DNA of 64,000 nucleotides, from assembly GCF_022668875.1 (NCBI RefSeq), contig NZ_JAKGCR010000008.1:62001-126000 (forward strand). Direction: 5' to 3'. The notes under the pieces were generated by a model. It was not told where the DNA came from. It searched no databases and saw only the letters and a program-made list of their open reading frames with translations. The translations under genes were made by a program, and so were the position numbers. Every line of letters starts with the position of its first letter. Position 1 is the stretch's first letter. Origin of the DNA: Domibacillus sp. PGB-M46 (GTDB lineage: Bacteria; Bacillota; Bacilli; Bacillales; Domibacillaceae). Below, piece by piece: positions 11,521 to 21,437 of the stretch.

Positions 11521-11880
11521 TTAATGATGTGTTCCTTCCTGCTGTAAATACTCACCGCGCACGTCAATATCAGCCCCCATTAGGAGAGTAGCCAAATAAC
11601 GGTGCGGTGCCGCAGCCACTTCTTTGTACCCGCGGTCAATGTATAGGTGCCGGGCATGAGGAAGCTCACGCTTAAACTGCTGGCGCAGCTTTTCTCCTGA
11701 TGCATCGGCATCGACTAAAATGTATACGTCCCGCTCGAATAATTGCTCTACCAATTCATCAAGACGCGCGACACCGATTGTTCCATTGGTGCAAATAATA
11801 TCTACCGGTTCTTTTACAATTTCAGCCACCCGTTTACGATCAGATGACCCTTCGACGATAATCGTTTTTTCTACCATCAT
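11521..11880 (-). CDS. Toprim domain protein (YusF-like)
   Basis: 119 aa from the ATG at 11880; an upstream in-frame TTG/GTG would overlap the ribosome binding site GGGGTG. It consists of one Toprim domain: VEKTIIVEGSSDRKRV carries the conserved Glu and YILVDADASGEKLR the D-x-D metal site. Small solo Toprim proteins of this kind (YusF, related to primase and RNase M5 domains) are thought to act on nucleic acids, but no specific substrate is known. It forms a two-gene unit with the thioredoxin-like gene. Confidence 0.8.
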   Translation of the reverse strand: MMVEKTIIVEGSSDRKRVAEIVKEPVDIICTNGTIGVARLDELVEQLFERDVYILVDADASGEKLRQQFKRELPHARHLYIDRGYKEVAAAPHRYLATLLMGADIDVRGEYLQQEGTHH

Positions 11881-12055
11881 CACCAATCACCCCGCTGCAC
11901 ATTATACTTCTATTGTGGCGCGTTTTCGCTCAAAATGCAAAAAAGAAGGAGGCCCTGCGGCTAATAATATGGAATAAAAGCGACATCTTTCCACTTGTGC
12001 TTTTATTTCCCGTGGCGTATAAGCCCCTCGTATTGCCTGGTGCCAGCCAAAAGCA

Positions 12056-12078
12056 AAAAGACCGGCACGGTGCCGGTC
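12056..12078 (-). terminator. Terminator of gcvH
   Basis: GACCGGCAC and GTGCCGGTC nearly touch, giving a GC-rich hairpin, and the minus strand continues with TTTTTGCTTTT. It lies 8 bp after the gcvH stop. Confidence 0.75.
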
Positions 12079-12085
12079 CCCATGT

Positions 12086-12469
12086 TTAGTCTTCTTTTGT
12101 CATTTCTGCGTACTGCTCTGCTGTCATTAAAGCATCAATTTGAGAAGCATCAGAAGGTTCGACAACAATCATCCATGCTTTTTCATATGGTGATTCATTC
12201 ACAAATTCAGGATTATCATCAAGCTCTTCGTTAATTTCTACCACTGTACCGCTGACAGGTGCATACAACTCGGAAACCGTTTTAACAGATTCTACACTGC
12301 CGAATGGTTCGTTAACAGTTACTGTATCGCCAACAGACGGAAGCTCAACAAAAACAATATCACCAAGTTCTGCTTGAGCAAAATGAGTGATACCGACCCG
12401 CACTTTCCCGCCTTCTTGTTTTACCCATTCATGTTCTTCAGAATAACGCAGCTCTTTAGGTAAGCTCAT
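12086..12469 (-). CDS. gcvH: Glycine cleavage system H protein
   Basis: 127 aa, the full normal length. H protein shuttles the methylamine group of glycine between the P, T and L proteins on a lipoyl arm; in Bacilli it is also the relay that passes lipoyl groups to other enzymes. The lipoylated lysine is in [35 protein letters not shown] at the start and PYEKAWMI near the end are classic. It is a monocistronic gene here, away from the P and T genes, as in B. subtilis. Confidence 0.97.
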   Translation of the reverse strand: MSLPKELRYSEEHEWVKQEGGKVRVGITHFAQAELGDIVFVELPSVGDTVTVNEPFGSVESVKTVSELYAPVSGTVVEINEELDDNPEFVNESPYEKAWMIVVEPSDASQIDALMTAEQYAEMTKED

Positions 12470-12539
12470 GAGTATGTACCTCCAGATAAGAATAATTTCA
12501 CTTTACACTTTACTGATTATGAAGATGGAAAGCAAGAAA

Positions 12540-12890
12540 TCACTGCCATTTTTGTGCATAGTCCTCTTCTTTAAAACCTACTGTTACCTTATCATTGTTT
12601 ATAGCAAGCGGGCGCTTAATGAGCATGCCATCGGAAGCAAGCAAATCAAGCAGCTCATCATCATCTGCTGTTGCGACTTTTTCTTTTAAACCAAGCTCAC
12701 GGTATTTTTGGCCGCTTGTATTAAAAAACTTTTTCAGTGGAAGGCCGCTTTTTTCGTACGCATCTTTTAATTCTGCTTTTGACGGCGGCGACTCCACAAT
12801 ATGAATGGCTTCATATGAAATATTATGCGCGTCCAGCCACTTTTTTGCATTACGGCATGTACCGCATTTTGGATACCAGTAAAACTTCAT
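12540..12890 (-). CDS. ArsC/Spx family protein (YusI-like)
   Basis: 116 aa of the ArsC/Spx/YffB thioredoxin-fold family. The N-terminal YWYPKCGTCRNAKKWL carries a CxxC pair, as in Spx and YffB. The later block DGMLIKRPLAI is the conserved R-P segment of the family. It is unlikely to be Spx itself, which is longer and has a distinct helix for RNA polymerase binding. It is probably a glutaredoxin-like reductase of unknown substrate. It is convergent in neither direction and lies 70 bp upstream of gcvH on the same strand. Confidence 0.8.
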   Translation of the reverse strand: MKFYWYPKCGTCRNAKKWLDAHNISYEAIHIVESPPSKAELKDAYEKSGLPLKKFFNTSGQKYRELGLKEKVATADDDELLDLLASDGMLIKRPLAINNDKVTVGFKEEDYAQKWQ

Positions 12891-12973
12891 TTCCTATCAC
12901 CTCATCACATCCATTTCGACATAAGCGCCCAAAATCCTTTTTCAAAAAAAGGGATTCCGGCGGACGGCTGTAA

Positions 12974-13268
12974 AAAGCTGCCTCAGATGCAGACAAAGTT
13001 TTTCGCTTTTAAAAAAGAGCCGATAAGTGGTGTTGCAGATCAATAAGCAAAGAATGAATAGACATTTTCTTTTTCAAACAGAAAGATACGTCCTTATCAG
13101 CTCTATACGATTTTGTTGTGAGCCCCTTGGCGACGGAAGAGCAGCGCAGACCGCTGGAGCCGCCAGGCGAAGCCGGGCTCAGCGCCTGCCCCATTGAAAG
13201 CGGCGCTGTCTGGACGCCGATCATCCCATCCATGTGCACGATCCTCCATATCATTTGTCTACAGTCTG
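12974..13268 (+). repeat. Interspersed non-coding repeat, copy 1
   Basis: About 295 bases shared with the copy at 36826-37316 in the same orientation. Matching blocks include a segment from 12991 (AGACAAAG...AAAAAAGAGCCGATAAGTG), one from about 13049 (GAATAGACATTTTCT, ACAGAAAGATACG) and one from about 13170 (GAAGCCGGGCTCAGCGCC, TGCCCCAT). The ends carry AGACAAA and TTTGTCT as a short inverted pair. No credible ORF; it is MITE-like or REP-like. Confidence 0.75.
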
Positions 13269-13275
13269 CGGCGGC

Positions 13276-13306
13276 AAAAAGCCGCCTCTTTTTAAAAGGA
13301 GGCGGC
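13276..13306 (-). terminator. Terminator of the fadNAE operon
   Basis: GCCGCCTC / GAGGCGGC stem with a 10-base loop, followed on the minus strand by TTTTTGCC, 8 bp after the fadE stop. Confidence 0.85.
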
Positions 13307-13314
13307 CGCATTTG

Positions 13315-15081
13315 TTACACTGTATATTTTAGGGATAAATTCAGCCTGTCGGCAGCTTCACGCTTTTTGGCAATTACATTGACGGGGGTATGGCGGCTGA
13401 GCTTGCGCAGGGCAGACAGCATCATGCGTAAAGCGTCTCCGGACTCGACAGCAGTGAGCGTTTCTTTGGCATGGGCTTCTATTTCATTGAATGCTTCCTG
13501 GCAGAAAATTTCGGTATAAAGTACTTTTTGGCTGTTTTTTTCTTCGCCGGATACACTGATCGCTTTTTCTGTCCGCAGCACGGCCGATTCCATCGCATAC
13601 ACCAGATTTGTCAGATCTGCAATGTTGGCGAGCACTTCCTGCTCAGATTCGAGCGATGTACCATACGTTTTAGCTGCAAGCCCGGCAGCGAGCAGCGTTA
13701 TTTTTTTAGCCCTTTTCACAAGCATTTTTTGTTGGTCGAGCACCTCATCTCCCGGTTCTTCCGGCAGTAGCATCATGATTTCGTCCTGCAGCTCTCTGGC
13801 CCGTTCAAAAAGCGGTAGTTCCCCTTTTATCGCTCTTTTAACCAGTGTGCCCGGCACAAGCAGCCGGTTAATTTCATTGGTCCCTTCAAAAATCCGGTTA
13901 ATGCGGGAGTCCCGGTACATGCGGGCAATTTCATATTCCTCCATAAATCCGTATCCTCCGTGAATCTGCACACCTTCGTCCACCATGTAATCCAGCACCT
14001 CTGAGCCGAAAACCTTGCCAAGAGAGCATTCGACCGCGTATTCAGCGATAGAGGAAGCGACTGCTTTTCCGTTCTTTTGTTCCTCAGCCGTTAAGCCGCT
14101 CATCCGCTCTTCAAAAAGACCAACCGTCCGGTAAATGGCACTTTCCGCTGCATACAGTTTAGCAGCCATCGTACCGAACTTTTCTTTCATGAGAGGAAAC
14201 TGGGCAATAGGCGTTTTAAATTGTTTTCGTTCCGCGGCATATTTCAAAGAAATATCAAGTGCCCGCTTGGCGCTTCCAACGGCGCCGACACCAAGCTTAT
14301 AACGGCCAATGTTTAAAATATTAAAAGCAATGACATGCCCGCGTCCTGCTTCACCGAGCAGGTTTTGGACCGGCACCTGTGCATCTGACAAAATAAGGGT
14401 TCTCGTTGAAGAGCTTTTAATGCCCATTTTATCTTCTTCCGCTCCGGTCGATACACCTGGATATTGCTTTTCAACGATAAAGGCTGAAAAGTGTTCGCCA
14501 TCAATTTTTGCATACACAATAAATACGTCTGCAAAAGCAGAATTGGTAATCCACTGCTTCTCGCCATTTAAAATATAGTGAGTTCCGGCTTCATTCAGCC
14601 GGGCAGTCGCTTTCGCCCCAAGAGCATCTGATCCAGATCCGGGTTCAGTAAGCGCATAGGCGGCAAAGCGGGCGCCGGCAGCCAGGTCCGGGAGATACGC
14701 TTTTTTTTGATCTTCATTGCCAAACAACACGATCGGCAGCGAGCCGATACCGACATGCGCCCCGTGTGAGATCGAAAATCCGCCGGCAGCGGCCAGTTTT
14801 TCTGCGATTAACGCTGAGCTTATTTTATCAAGACTTAAGCCTCCGTACTCTTCCGGTACATCTGCGGCAAGGAGCCCAAGCTCCCCTGCTTCCTGCAGCA
14901 GTTTTACCGACCGGTCAAATTCATGATTTTCCAGAAAGGGCACCTGCGGCATGACGCTGTTCAGCACAAATTCTTCTGTTGTTTTAGCAATCATTTTCTG
15001 TTCGTCTGAAAATTCTTCCGGGGTAAATACTGCGCTGCATGGAACGTCTTCGATTAAAAAGGAACCACCTTTTGCTGCCAT
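13315..15081 (-). CDS. fadE: Acyl-CoA dehydrogenase FadE (YusJ)
   Basis: 588 aa flavoprotein that makes the trans-2-enoyl-CoA in the first oxidation step of fatty-acid beta-oxidation. Acyl-CoA dehydrogenase blocks are visible: [15 protein letters not shown] and [18 protein letters not shown] in the middle domain, [23 protein letters not shown] near the flavin site, and [12 protein letters not shown]-terminal extension of about 190 residues beyond the normal 380-residue core is typical of the YusJ/VLCAD-like subfamily. The ribosome binding site GGGGGAAG precedes the ATG. It is the last gene of the operon, 14 bp after fadA. Confidence 0.93.
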   Translation of the reverse strand: MAAKGGSFLIEDVPCSAVFTPEEFSDEQKMIAKTTEEFVLNSVMPQVPFLENHEFDRSVKLLQEAGELGLLAADVPEEYGGLSLDKISSALIAEKLAAAGGFSISHGAHVGIGSLPIVLFGNEDQKKAYLPDLAAGARFAAYALTEPGSGSDALGAKATARLNEAGTHYILNGEKQWITNSAFADVFIVYAKIDGEHFSAFIVEKQYPGVSTGAEEDKMGIKSSSTRTLILSDAQVPVQNLLGEAGRGHVIAFNILNIGRYKLGVGAVGSAKRALDISLKYAAERKQFKTPIAQFPLMKEKFGTMAAKLYAAESAIYRTVGLFEERMSGLTAEEQKNGKAVASSIAEYAVECSLGKVFGSEVLDYMVDEGVQIHGGYGFMEEYEIARMYRDSRINRIFEGTNEINRLLVPGTLVKRAIKGELPLFERARELQDEIMMLLPEEPGDEVLDQQKMLVKRAKKITLLAAGLAAKTYGTSLESEQEVLANIADLTNLVYAMESAVLRTEKAISVSGEEKNSQKVLYTEIFCQEAFNEIEAHAKETLTAVESGDALRMMLSALRKLSRHTPVNVIAKKREAADRLNLSLKYTV

Positions 15082-15095
15082 CCCTCTTCCCCCTT

Positions 15096-16274
15096 TTACG
15101 TAATCCGTTCAAATACACCAGCGGCCCCCATGCCACCGCCAATACACATTGTGACTATGCCGAACTGCCCGCCGCGCCGTGCTAATTCATGGATAAGCGT
15201 TAATGTCAGCTTCGTGCCTGTACAGCCAAGCGGGTGGCCAAGGGCAATCGCGCCCCCGTTTACATTCACTTTATCCATATCAAGGCCAAGCGTCTTTATG
15301 ACGCCAAGCGTCTGGGAAGCAAAGGCTTCATTTAATTCAAACAAGTCAATATCTTTAAGATGAAGTCCTGCCATTTTCAAGGCTTTTGGTATAGCGGCTA
15401 CCGGGCCGATGCCCATCACTTCCGGCGGTACACCTGCGACCGCAAAGGAACGAAACTTGGCAAGTGGTTTTAAGCCAAGGGCATCCGCCTGCTCCCGCTC
15501 CATGACCATGACCGCCGCGGCTCCGTCAGATGTCTGGGACGCGTTCCCTGCTGTGACGGATCCGGCGGCAGAAAAAGCAGGACGAAGCTTGGCGAGTGCT
15601 TCCATAGATGTTTCGCGGCGCACACCTTCATCCATTGAAAAAGTAACTTGCTCTTCCTGTATGCGCAAACCCTCTCCTATGTGCCGGAATGTAACGCCCA
15701 CCGGTACAATTTCGTCGTTGAATTTTCCTTCGGCAATGGCGCGGCCGGCTTTTTTATGGCTCTCAACAGCAAAGGCATCCTGATCTTGCCGGGAAACGCC
15801 ATACTTTTTGGCGACTTCTTCTGCAGTATGGCCCATGGACATATAGTACTGGGGCATTTCTTCGGCGATTTTTACATTAAGACGAGCTACATGCCCCATC
15901 ATCGGGACAAGGCTCATTGATTCCACTCCGCCAGCGATAATCGTTCGGGCATGGCCGAGCATAATCCGCTCTGCCGCATACGCAATGGATTGAAGGCCGG
16001 ATGAACAGTACCGGTTAATGGTTACGGCCGGCACGTCATGCGGCAGACCGGCAAGCGCCCCAATATTCCGGGCTACATTTAATCCCTGTTCGGCCTCAGG
16101 CATCGCGCAGCCGATAATCAAGTCATCAATGTCTCCGCTGTATTCCCCTGCCCGTTTTACTGTTTCCCGCACAACAAGTGCACCGAGATCGTCCGGACGC
16201 GTATGGCGGAGTGTTCCTTTTTTAGCCCGGCCGACCGGTGTCCGCGCCCCTGCTACAATCACCGCTTCTTTCAT
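15096..16274 (-). CDS. fadA: Acetyl-CoA C-acyltransferase FadA (thiolase)
   Basis: 392 aa degradative thiolase that cleaves 3-ketoacyl-CoA to acetyl-CoA and a shortened acyl-CoA. The nucleophile Cys lies in [18 protein letters not shown] (about residue 90). The other active-site residues are in [23 protein letters not shown] and the C-terminal [18 protein letters not shown]. It sits between fadN and fadE with 13-14 bp spacing, so FadN and FadA should form the beta-oxidation pair. Confidence 0.97.
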   Translation of the reverse strand: MKEAVIVAGARTPVGRAKKGTLRHTRPDDLGALVVRETVKRAGEYSGDIDDLIIGCAMPEAEQGLNVARNIGALAGLPHDVPAVTINRYCSSGLQSIAYAAERIMLGHARTIIAGGVESMSLVPMMGHVARLNVKIAEEMPQYYMSMGHTAEEVAKKYGVSRQDQDAFAVESHKKAGRAIAEGKFNDEIVPVGVTFRHIGEGLRIQEEQVTFSMDEGVRRETSMEALAKLRPAFSAAGSVTAGNASQTSDGAAAVMVMEREQADALGLKPLAKFRSFAVAGVPPEVMGIGPVAAIPKALKMAGLHLKDIDLFELNEAFASQTLGVIKTLGLDMDKVNVNGGAIALGHPLGCTGTKLTLTLIHELARRGGQFGIVTMCIGGGMGAAGVFERIT

Positions 16275-16287
16275 TGGAATCCCCCTT

Positions 16288-18591
16288 TTAGTTGCGAAGT
16301 GGCTTTCCTTTCAGGAGCATATGCTGCATGCGCTGCTGTGTTTTCGGCAAGGCGGCCAGCTGTAAAAACGCCACCCGCTCAAGCTCCAGCAAATACTCTT
16401 CCTCTACTTCCGTCCCAAACGGCACTCGTCCTCCGGCAATGACCCAGGCGAGTTTTTGGGCAATTTCAAAATCATGGTCGGAAATAAAACCTGCTGTGTG
16501 CATGGACCGGGCTCCCATCAGCATCGTGGCATAACCCGTTTCTCCGGTGACCGGAATTTTTTTTCGAATCGGCGCTCTATAGCCTGTATCTGCTAAGTGA
16601 AGTGCAGCTTTTTTTGCCTCATAAAGCACATGGTCGCCGTTTAAACTGATTCCGTCAGACCGATAAAGAAACCCGCTTTTGCGTGCTTCTGCTGCTGAAG
16701 TAGATACGTTTGCCAGGGCAATCGTTTCAAACGCTTTGTTTGCAGCCGCCTGAAGATCTTCCCCTGGCATTTGGTTCAAGCAGCGGATGTAAAGTTCTTT
16801 ATTGCCTCCTCCTCCGGGAATCAGGCCAACGCCAGCTTCAACAAGACCTATATACGTTTCGTGGGCGGCCTGGATGTGGGCGGCCGGCAGGCACACTTCC
16901 GCTCCGCCGCCGAGCGTCATACCAAACGGTGCGGCTACAACAGGTTTTGGACTGTATTTAATATTCATCATCGCCTTCTGAAACTGTTTAACGGTTGCTT
17001 CAATTTCCCAAAGGTCCCCATCCTGCGCCGCCATCAAAATAAGCGCCAGATTTGCACCGACACAAAAGTTTTTGCCCCGGTTGCCGATCACGAGAGCCTG
17101 ATAGTTTTTCTCCACTTCTTCTATCGAGAGGTTGATCATTTGAATAATATCGAGACCAATCGCGTTGTTGGGCGAAGTAAATTCAAGCAGCGCTGCCCCG
17201 TCGCCCATATCATGAAGCCGTGCTCCACTATTTTCCTTGATCACAGCCGTTCCTTTTGGCAAATAAATCACTTTTTTGTCCTGAGGCACAGGCTTATAGG
17301 ATTTGGTCAGAGGATCATAATAACAATCATATTTATAAAAGGAATCTTTCATTTCTTTTACCCAGGCCGGTACCTTCAGCCCTTCCGCTTCCATCCTGGC
17401 AATGGATTCGTTTCGGCCGATTTGGTCCCAGATTTCAAATGGGCCTTCCTTCCAGCCGAACCCCCACTTCATTGCCCGGTCAATCGCAACAATATCGTCG
17501 GCGATTTTTCCGGTAAGCGCTGCCGAGTAAAGAAGAGTCGGAGCAAGCACCCGCCAAAGAAAAGTGCCCGCCTCGTCTTTGGCGTACAGGAGTGTTTTCC
17601 ATTTGGCCGATCCTTTTTGCTGCTTGGCACGTTCTACTGAATCCGCTTTCAACTTTTTGCGTGGACCGTATTCCATCGTTTTGGCATTCAGCTCTAAAAT
17701 CGTTTGTTCTTCTTTCTTAAAAAAACCCTGCCCTGCTTTTGCCCCAATCCAGCCGTTTTTCTGCATTTGCACAAGCAGCTTTGGCACTGTAAATACGACT
17801 TTTTCCTCTCCATCCGCCTGTTCATATACATTTTTCGCTACATGAATAAATGTATCGATCCCCACTACATCAAGCGTACGAAAAGTTGCGCTTTTCGGTC
17901 TTCCAATGAGCGGTCCTGTAACCGAATCTGCTTCTCCGAATGAGAGATTCATTTCCTCCATGACGTGCATTGTTTTTAATAAGCCGTACGTGCCGATCCG
18001 GTTGGCAATAAAGTTAGGTGTATCTTTTGCCATCACCACTCCTTTGCCAAGGATGTTCTCCCCAACTGATTTCATAAAATCGGTCACATCCGGGTCGGTA
18101 TAAGGTGTGGGAATCAGTTCAAGCAGCTTTAAATATCTGGGCGGATTAAAAAAGTGTGTACCAAGAAAATGTTTTTTAAAATCCTCGCTGCGTCCTTCAG
18201 TCATCGCTTCAATCGAAATGCCGGATGTATTGGAAGAAACGATACTTCCGGTTTTGCGGTGGACATCTACAAGCGCTAAAATATCTTTTTTTACATCAAG
18301 CCGCTCAACAACCACTTCAATGATCCAGTCTGCATCCGCTAATTTGTCTGCGTCGTCTTCAAGGTTACCTGCTTTAATCAGGGCAGCATAATCTTTTAAA
18401 GCAAGCGGAGCCGGTTTTTGTCCAGGCAGCTCCCGAATTGCTTTTTCGGAAAGAGAGCTGCGGTTCTTTTCACCTTCTAATACCCGGTCAAGAAGCAAAA
18501 CGGGAATACCTGCATTGGCTAAATGGGCAGCAATACCTGAACCCATGACTCCTGATCCGATCACAGCCGCTTTACGAATAAGCTGAATCAC
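16288..18591 (-). CDS. fadN: 3-hydroxyacyl-CoA dehydrogenase / enoyl-CoA hydratase FadN
   Basis: 767 aa, starting at GTG behind GGGGGC. The N-terminal half is the NAD-dependent dehydrogenase ([20 protein letters not shown] Rossmann motif; [17 protein letters not shown] with the catalytic His). The C-terminal half carries a crotonase-like domain ([39 protein letters not shown]). Domain order is dehydrogenase first, the reverse of E. coli FadB, as in B. subtilis FadN. It catalyses hydration and the second oxidation in beta-oxidation and is first in the operon under the FadR box. Confidence 0.95.
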   Translation of the reverse strand: MIQLIRKAAVIGSGVMGSGIAAHLANAGIPVLLLDRVLEGEKNRSSLSEKAIRELPGQKPAPLALKDYAALIKAGNLEDDADKLADADWIIEVVVERLDVKKDILALVDVHRKTGSIVSSNTSGISIEAMTEGRSEDFKKHFLGTHFFNPPRYLKLLELIPTPYTDPDVTDFMKSVGENILGKGVVMAKDTPNFIANRIGTYGLLKTMHVMEEMNLSFGEADSVTGPLIGRPKSATFRTLDVVGIDTFIHVAKNVYEQADGEEKVVFTVPKLLVQMQKNGWIGAKAGQGFFKKEEQTILELNAKTMEYGPRKKLKADSVERAKQQKGSAKWKTLLYAKDEAGTFLWRVLAPTLLYSAALTGKIADDIVAIDRAMKWGFGWKEGPFEIWDQIGRNESIARMEAEGLKVPAWVKEMKDSFYKYDCYYDPLTKSYKPVPQDKKVIYLPKGTAVIKENSGARLHDMGDGAALLEFTSPNNAIGLDIIQMINLSIEEVEKNYQALVIGNRGKNFCVGANLALILMAAQDGDLWEIEATVKQFQKAMMNIKYSPKPVVAAPFGMTLGGGAEVCLPAAHIQAAHETYIGLVEAGVGLIPGGGGNKELYIRCLNQMPGEDLQAAANKAFETIALANVSTSAAEARKSGFLYRSDGISLNGDHVLYEAKKAALHLADTGYRAPIRKKIPVTGETGYATMLMGARSMHTAGFISDHDFEIAQKLAWVIAGGRVPFGTEVEEEYLLELERVAFLQLAALPKTQQRMQHMLLKGKPLRN

Positions 18592-18607
18592 AAACGAGCC
18601 CCCTTTT

Positions 18608-18625
18608 TGAATGAATACTCATTCA
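18608..18625 (-). promoter_or_regulatory. FadR (TetR-type) operator
   Basis: TGAATGAATACTCATTCA is an almost perfect palindrome and matches the Bacillus FadR (YsiA) box TGAATGA-TA-TCATTCA. It lies between the fadN promoter and its start. In B. subtilis long-chain acyl-CoA releases FadR, which derepresses fadNAE; the same is inferred here. Confidence 0.88.
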
Positions 18626-18640
18626 TTTGTCTTAATTTAA

Positions 18641-18669
18641 ACTATAACGCACCCTTTTTTAAATTTCAA
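18641..18669 (-). promoter_or_regulatory. Sigma-A promoter of fadNAE
   Basis: On the minus strand TTGAAA (18669-18664), a 17-bp spacer and TATAGT (18646-18641). The FadR palindrome starts about 15 bp downstream, where bound repressor would block initiation or clearance. Confidence 0.7.
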
Positions 18670-18776
18670 CGGTCGCATCAATGAAATTTTTGGGTAAACT
18701 AATGGAAACATTGATAAAGTGCTTTTTTTTGGGGTAAATCCGTCAGGGACAAGCATTGTAAAAGGATGGGACAGTC

Positions 18777-20303
18777 ATGAGAGAAAAGATTGTACAACTG
18801 TTTGTACTGATCATCTGTATGGGTTTAATTTATTTTTCAATTCGTTTTTATTCCAATGAGTTATCGGTGGCCTTTACGTATTTAGCTGTTGGGGTTTCCG
18901 TTTTAGTTGTCATAAATCTACTTCTATTTGATTCGCGCGGGACCAACTCAAAGGTGGCATGGAGTGCCATTGTCCTTGCATTTCCGCTTGCCGGCGCTGT
19001 CTTGTATGCCGTATTTGGCCGGGATCCAAGAAGACGGTTGCTGCCGAAGCAGGTTGTCGCGGAAACCGTTAAATTTATCACCACCATGCGTCATCTAGGA
19101 AAAGAATGGGATATATCTGACCAGCTTCCAGAGGCGAAAAATATTCGAAATATGACCGGCTTCGAGGCGATGTCTGGCAATAAAGTAGATGTTTTAACGA
19201 ACGGTGATGAAACGTTTCCAGCAATTTTAGATGCGATTCGGCACGCGGAACACCACATTCATATTCAATATTATATTTTCCGGGACGATAATATTTCTAT
19301 CCAAATTCGCGATGCACTTATTGAACGGGCAAAAGCGAACGTTCATATCCGTTTTCTTTTTGATGGTCTTGGCTGTTCAAGCCTGCCAAAATCTTTTTTA
19401 AAGCCGATGCGTGATGCAGGTATTGAAGCTTATGCATTTGATTCGATTATATCCCCATGGCTCACGCGTACTGCTAACTTGCGAAATCATCGTAAAATGG
19501 TCGTTGTGGATGGGCATACCGGCTTTACAGGCGGACTGAATGTCGGTGAAGAATACTGCAGCAACGCCCCCCAATTTAAAAAGTGGCGGGACACCCATAT
19601 CCGTATTCATGGACCGGCTGTTCACCAGCTTCAGGAAGCATTTATAACAGACTGGATCCACGCAACAGGAGCAAAATCATCCTTGCTTGACGAACTGAAA
19701 GTACCGTTTCGATTTGAAGCGTATTTTCCCGCAAAAGTGGATGAAGCCGACCAAATGGTGCAAACGGTTTACGGCGGCCCCTACAATGAAGAACGTGATG
19801 TCCGGGATGCGATGCTGGAAATGATTCAATCCGCTGAAAAATCAATTTGGCTCACCACTCCATACTTTGTGCCGGATGATGAAGCGCTGGCGGCTATCCG
19901 TGTAGCAGCCAGAAGCGGAAAAGACGTGCGCGTTATTGTGCCGGGAAAAGGCGACAGGGCGATTTCATTTTATGGAACGAATTCTTATTTTAAAGATTTG
20001 CTTAGCGCCGGCGTAAAAGTGTTTGCTTACCGGGATGACTCGTTTACGCATGCAAAAGTACTGCTGATTGACAATGTGCATGCAATTGTAGGAACAGCAA
20101 ATTTTGACGTTCGGAGCTTTCGATTAAATCATGAACTTATGACGTTTATATATAACCGGACCCCGGCTGTAGAGAAAATTGAAATTGATTTTCTCCATGA
20201 TTTTGCTGATTCTGTACCCGTTACGCGCGAACGCTTTGAGCACCGGACCTTCTTTAAGCGGATTGGAGAATCACTGGCCCGTCTGCTGTCTCCTATTTTA
20301 TAA
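18777..20303 (+). CDS. cls: Cardiolipin synthase
   Basis: 508 aa membrane phospholipase-D-family enzyme that joins two phosphatidylglycerol molecules into cardiolipin and glycerol. Two N-terminal transmembrane helices (residues 5-25 and 33-60) are followed by two HKD motifs: HRKMVVVDGHTGFTGGLNVG and HAKVLLIDNVHAIVGTANFD. The latter ends in the usual S-F-R-L-N-H-E-L sequence. It begins at ATG behind AAAGGATGG and is divergent from fadN. It ends at a bidirectional terminator. Confidence 0.96.
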   Translation: MREKIVQLFVLIICMGLIYFSIRFYSNELSVAFTYLAVGVSVLVVINLLLFDSRGTNSKVAWSAIVLAFPLAGAVLYAVFGRDPRRRLLPKQVVAETVKFITTMRHLGKEWDISDQLPEAKNIRNMTGFEAMSGNKVDVLTNGDETFPAILDAIRHAEHHIHIQYYIFRDDNISIQIRDALIERAKANVHIRFLFDGLGCSSLPKSFLKPMRDAGIEAYAFDSIISPWLTRTANLRNHRKMVVVDGHTGFTGGLNVGEEYCSNAPQFKKWRDTHIRIHGPAVHQLQEAFITDWIHATGAKSSLLDELKVPFRFEAYFPAKVDEADQMVQTVYGGPYNEERDVRDAMLEMIQSAEKSIWLTTPYFVPDDEALAAIRVAARSGKDVRVIVPGKGDRAISFYGTNSYFKDLLSAGVKVFAYRDDSFTHAKVLLIDNVHAIVGTANFDVRSFRLNHELMTFIYNRTPAVEKIEIDFLHDFADSVPVTRERFEHRTFFKRIGESLARLLSPIL

Positions 20304-20337
20304 AAAATCGGCTGCCGGATAAAAGGCAGCCGATTTT
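20304..20337. terminator. Bidirectional terminator between cls and the M20 gene
   Basis: Perfect 13-bp stem AAAATCGGCTGCC / GGCAGCCGATTTT with an 8-base loop and A/T runs on both sides, between two convergent genes. Confidence 0.92.
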
Positions 20338-20339
20338 CG

Positions 20340-21404
20340 CTAAAACCGGAAAATGTAGTCGGTTAAAATTTCTTTAAATGTCACAAGGGAGTCAGTATCG
20401 ACATATTCGTTTTTACCGTGGTGATTCGCACCGCATGGCCCAAACTCTACTGCGGGAATGCCCCGGGCAGCATAAAAACGCGTGTCAGCCGCTCCATGCT
20501 GGCCAAACATTTGAATATTCCGTCCGGATATATGCTCCGCTGCCTGCTGAAGACGCTTAATTAATGGATGATTTGGATTCGTCTGTACAGGTTCTCCCTC
20601 GCTTAATACACGAACAGTGCCGTTGACAACCCCTTTTATTTCTTTAAGCAGCACTGCCGGGTCCTGACCGGGCAGATACCGAATATCGAGATCCATAATA
20701 CAGCAGTCCGGTACTTGGTTAATCGCCTGTCCGGCTTCAATCCGGGCAAGATTAAGCGATGGATGCTCAAAATACGGCGTACTTACGCTGAAAATCGGCA
20801 GTTCTTCAATTCGTTTGTACGTTTCAACCGCATTTAAAATTGCATTATCACCAAGCCAGGGCCGGCTGCCGTGAGCGGAAACCCCTTCAATTTGGATTTC
20901 CACCTGCAGGACCCCCTTTGCCTGTACAGCAATATCAAGGTTTGTGGTTTCTCCGCAAATCACAACGTCTCCAAGCAGGCCATGTTCAACTAAATATTTA
21001 GTTCCCTTTTGCCCGCCTTTTTCCTCATCCGGCACGAGCGCAAGCATGACCTTGCATGGCAGCTCTTCCTGCCCAAGCTCTGCCATTACATGCATCATGA
21101 CTGCAACCGAGCCAAGCATATCAAAGCTGCCGCGCCCGTAAAGCTTTCCTTCTGCCACATAAGGAATAAATTGATCGGGACCGGCTGGCACCACATCGAG
21201 ATGGCCATTTAAAATCACAGTCGGTCCTTCCTCACCAATCACAGACACGACGCTTTTTAAGCCTTCATTATTAATCACCCTGGCATGAACGCCGTTCGCA
21301 GCCAGCCATTCGGCGCAATACTCAGCTGCTTCGTTAATCCGTTCTTTCTCCACGGTGCGGAATTCAATCAGCTTTCTCGTTAAAGATATAATGGATTCTT
21401 TCAA
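20340..21404 (-). CDS. M20 family metallopeptidase (ArgE/DapE-type)
   Basis: 354 aa zinc-dependent deacylase/peptidase. The metal ligands are seen in ILNGHLDVVPAG (His, Asp), YGRGSFDMLG (Asp), the catalytic pair in LVPDEEKGG (Glu-Glu), and the C-terminal FGPCGANHHGKNEYVD (His). The dimerisation domain includes QIEGVSAHGSRPWLGDNA. Family members remove acyl groups from amino acids or peptides (N-acetylornithine, N-succinyl-diaminopimelate and others). Nothing here fixes the substrate, though the residues in the second half are closest to DapE/ArgE-like proteins. It is followed, upstream, by the MFS gene. Confidence 0.85.
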   Translation of the reverse strand: MKESIISLTRKLIEFRTVEKERINEAAEYCAEWLAANGVHARVINNEGLKSVVSVIGEEGPTVILNGHLDVVPAGPDQFIPYVAEGKLYGRGSFDMLGSVAVMMHVMAELGQEELPCKVMLALVPDEEKGGQKGTKYLVEHGLLGDVVICGETTNLDIAVQAKGVLQVEIQIEGVSAHGSRPWLGDNAILNAVETYKRIEELPIFSVSTPYFEHPSLNLARIEAGQAINQVPDCCIMDLDIRYLPGQDPAVLLKEIKGVVNGTVRVLSEGEPVQTNPNHPLIKRLQQAAEHISGRNIQMFGQHGAADTRFYAARGIPAVEFGPCGANHHGKNEYVDTDSLVTFKEILTDYIFRF

Positions 21405-21437
21405 CCGCTCCCTCTCCTTTACTGCAAAAATCCGTTT

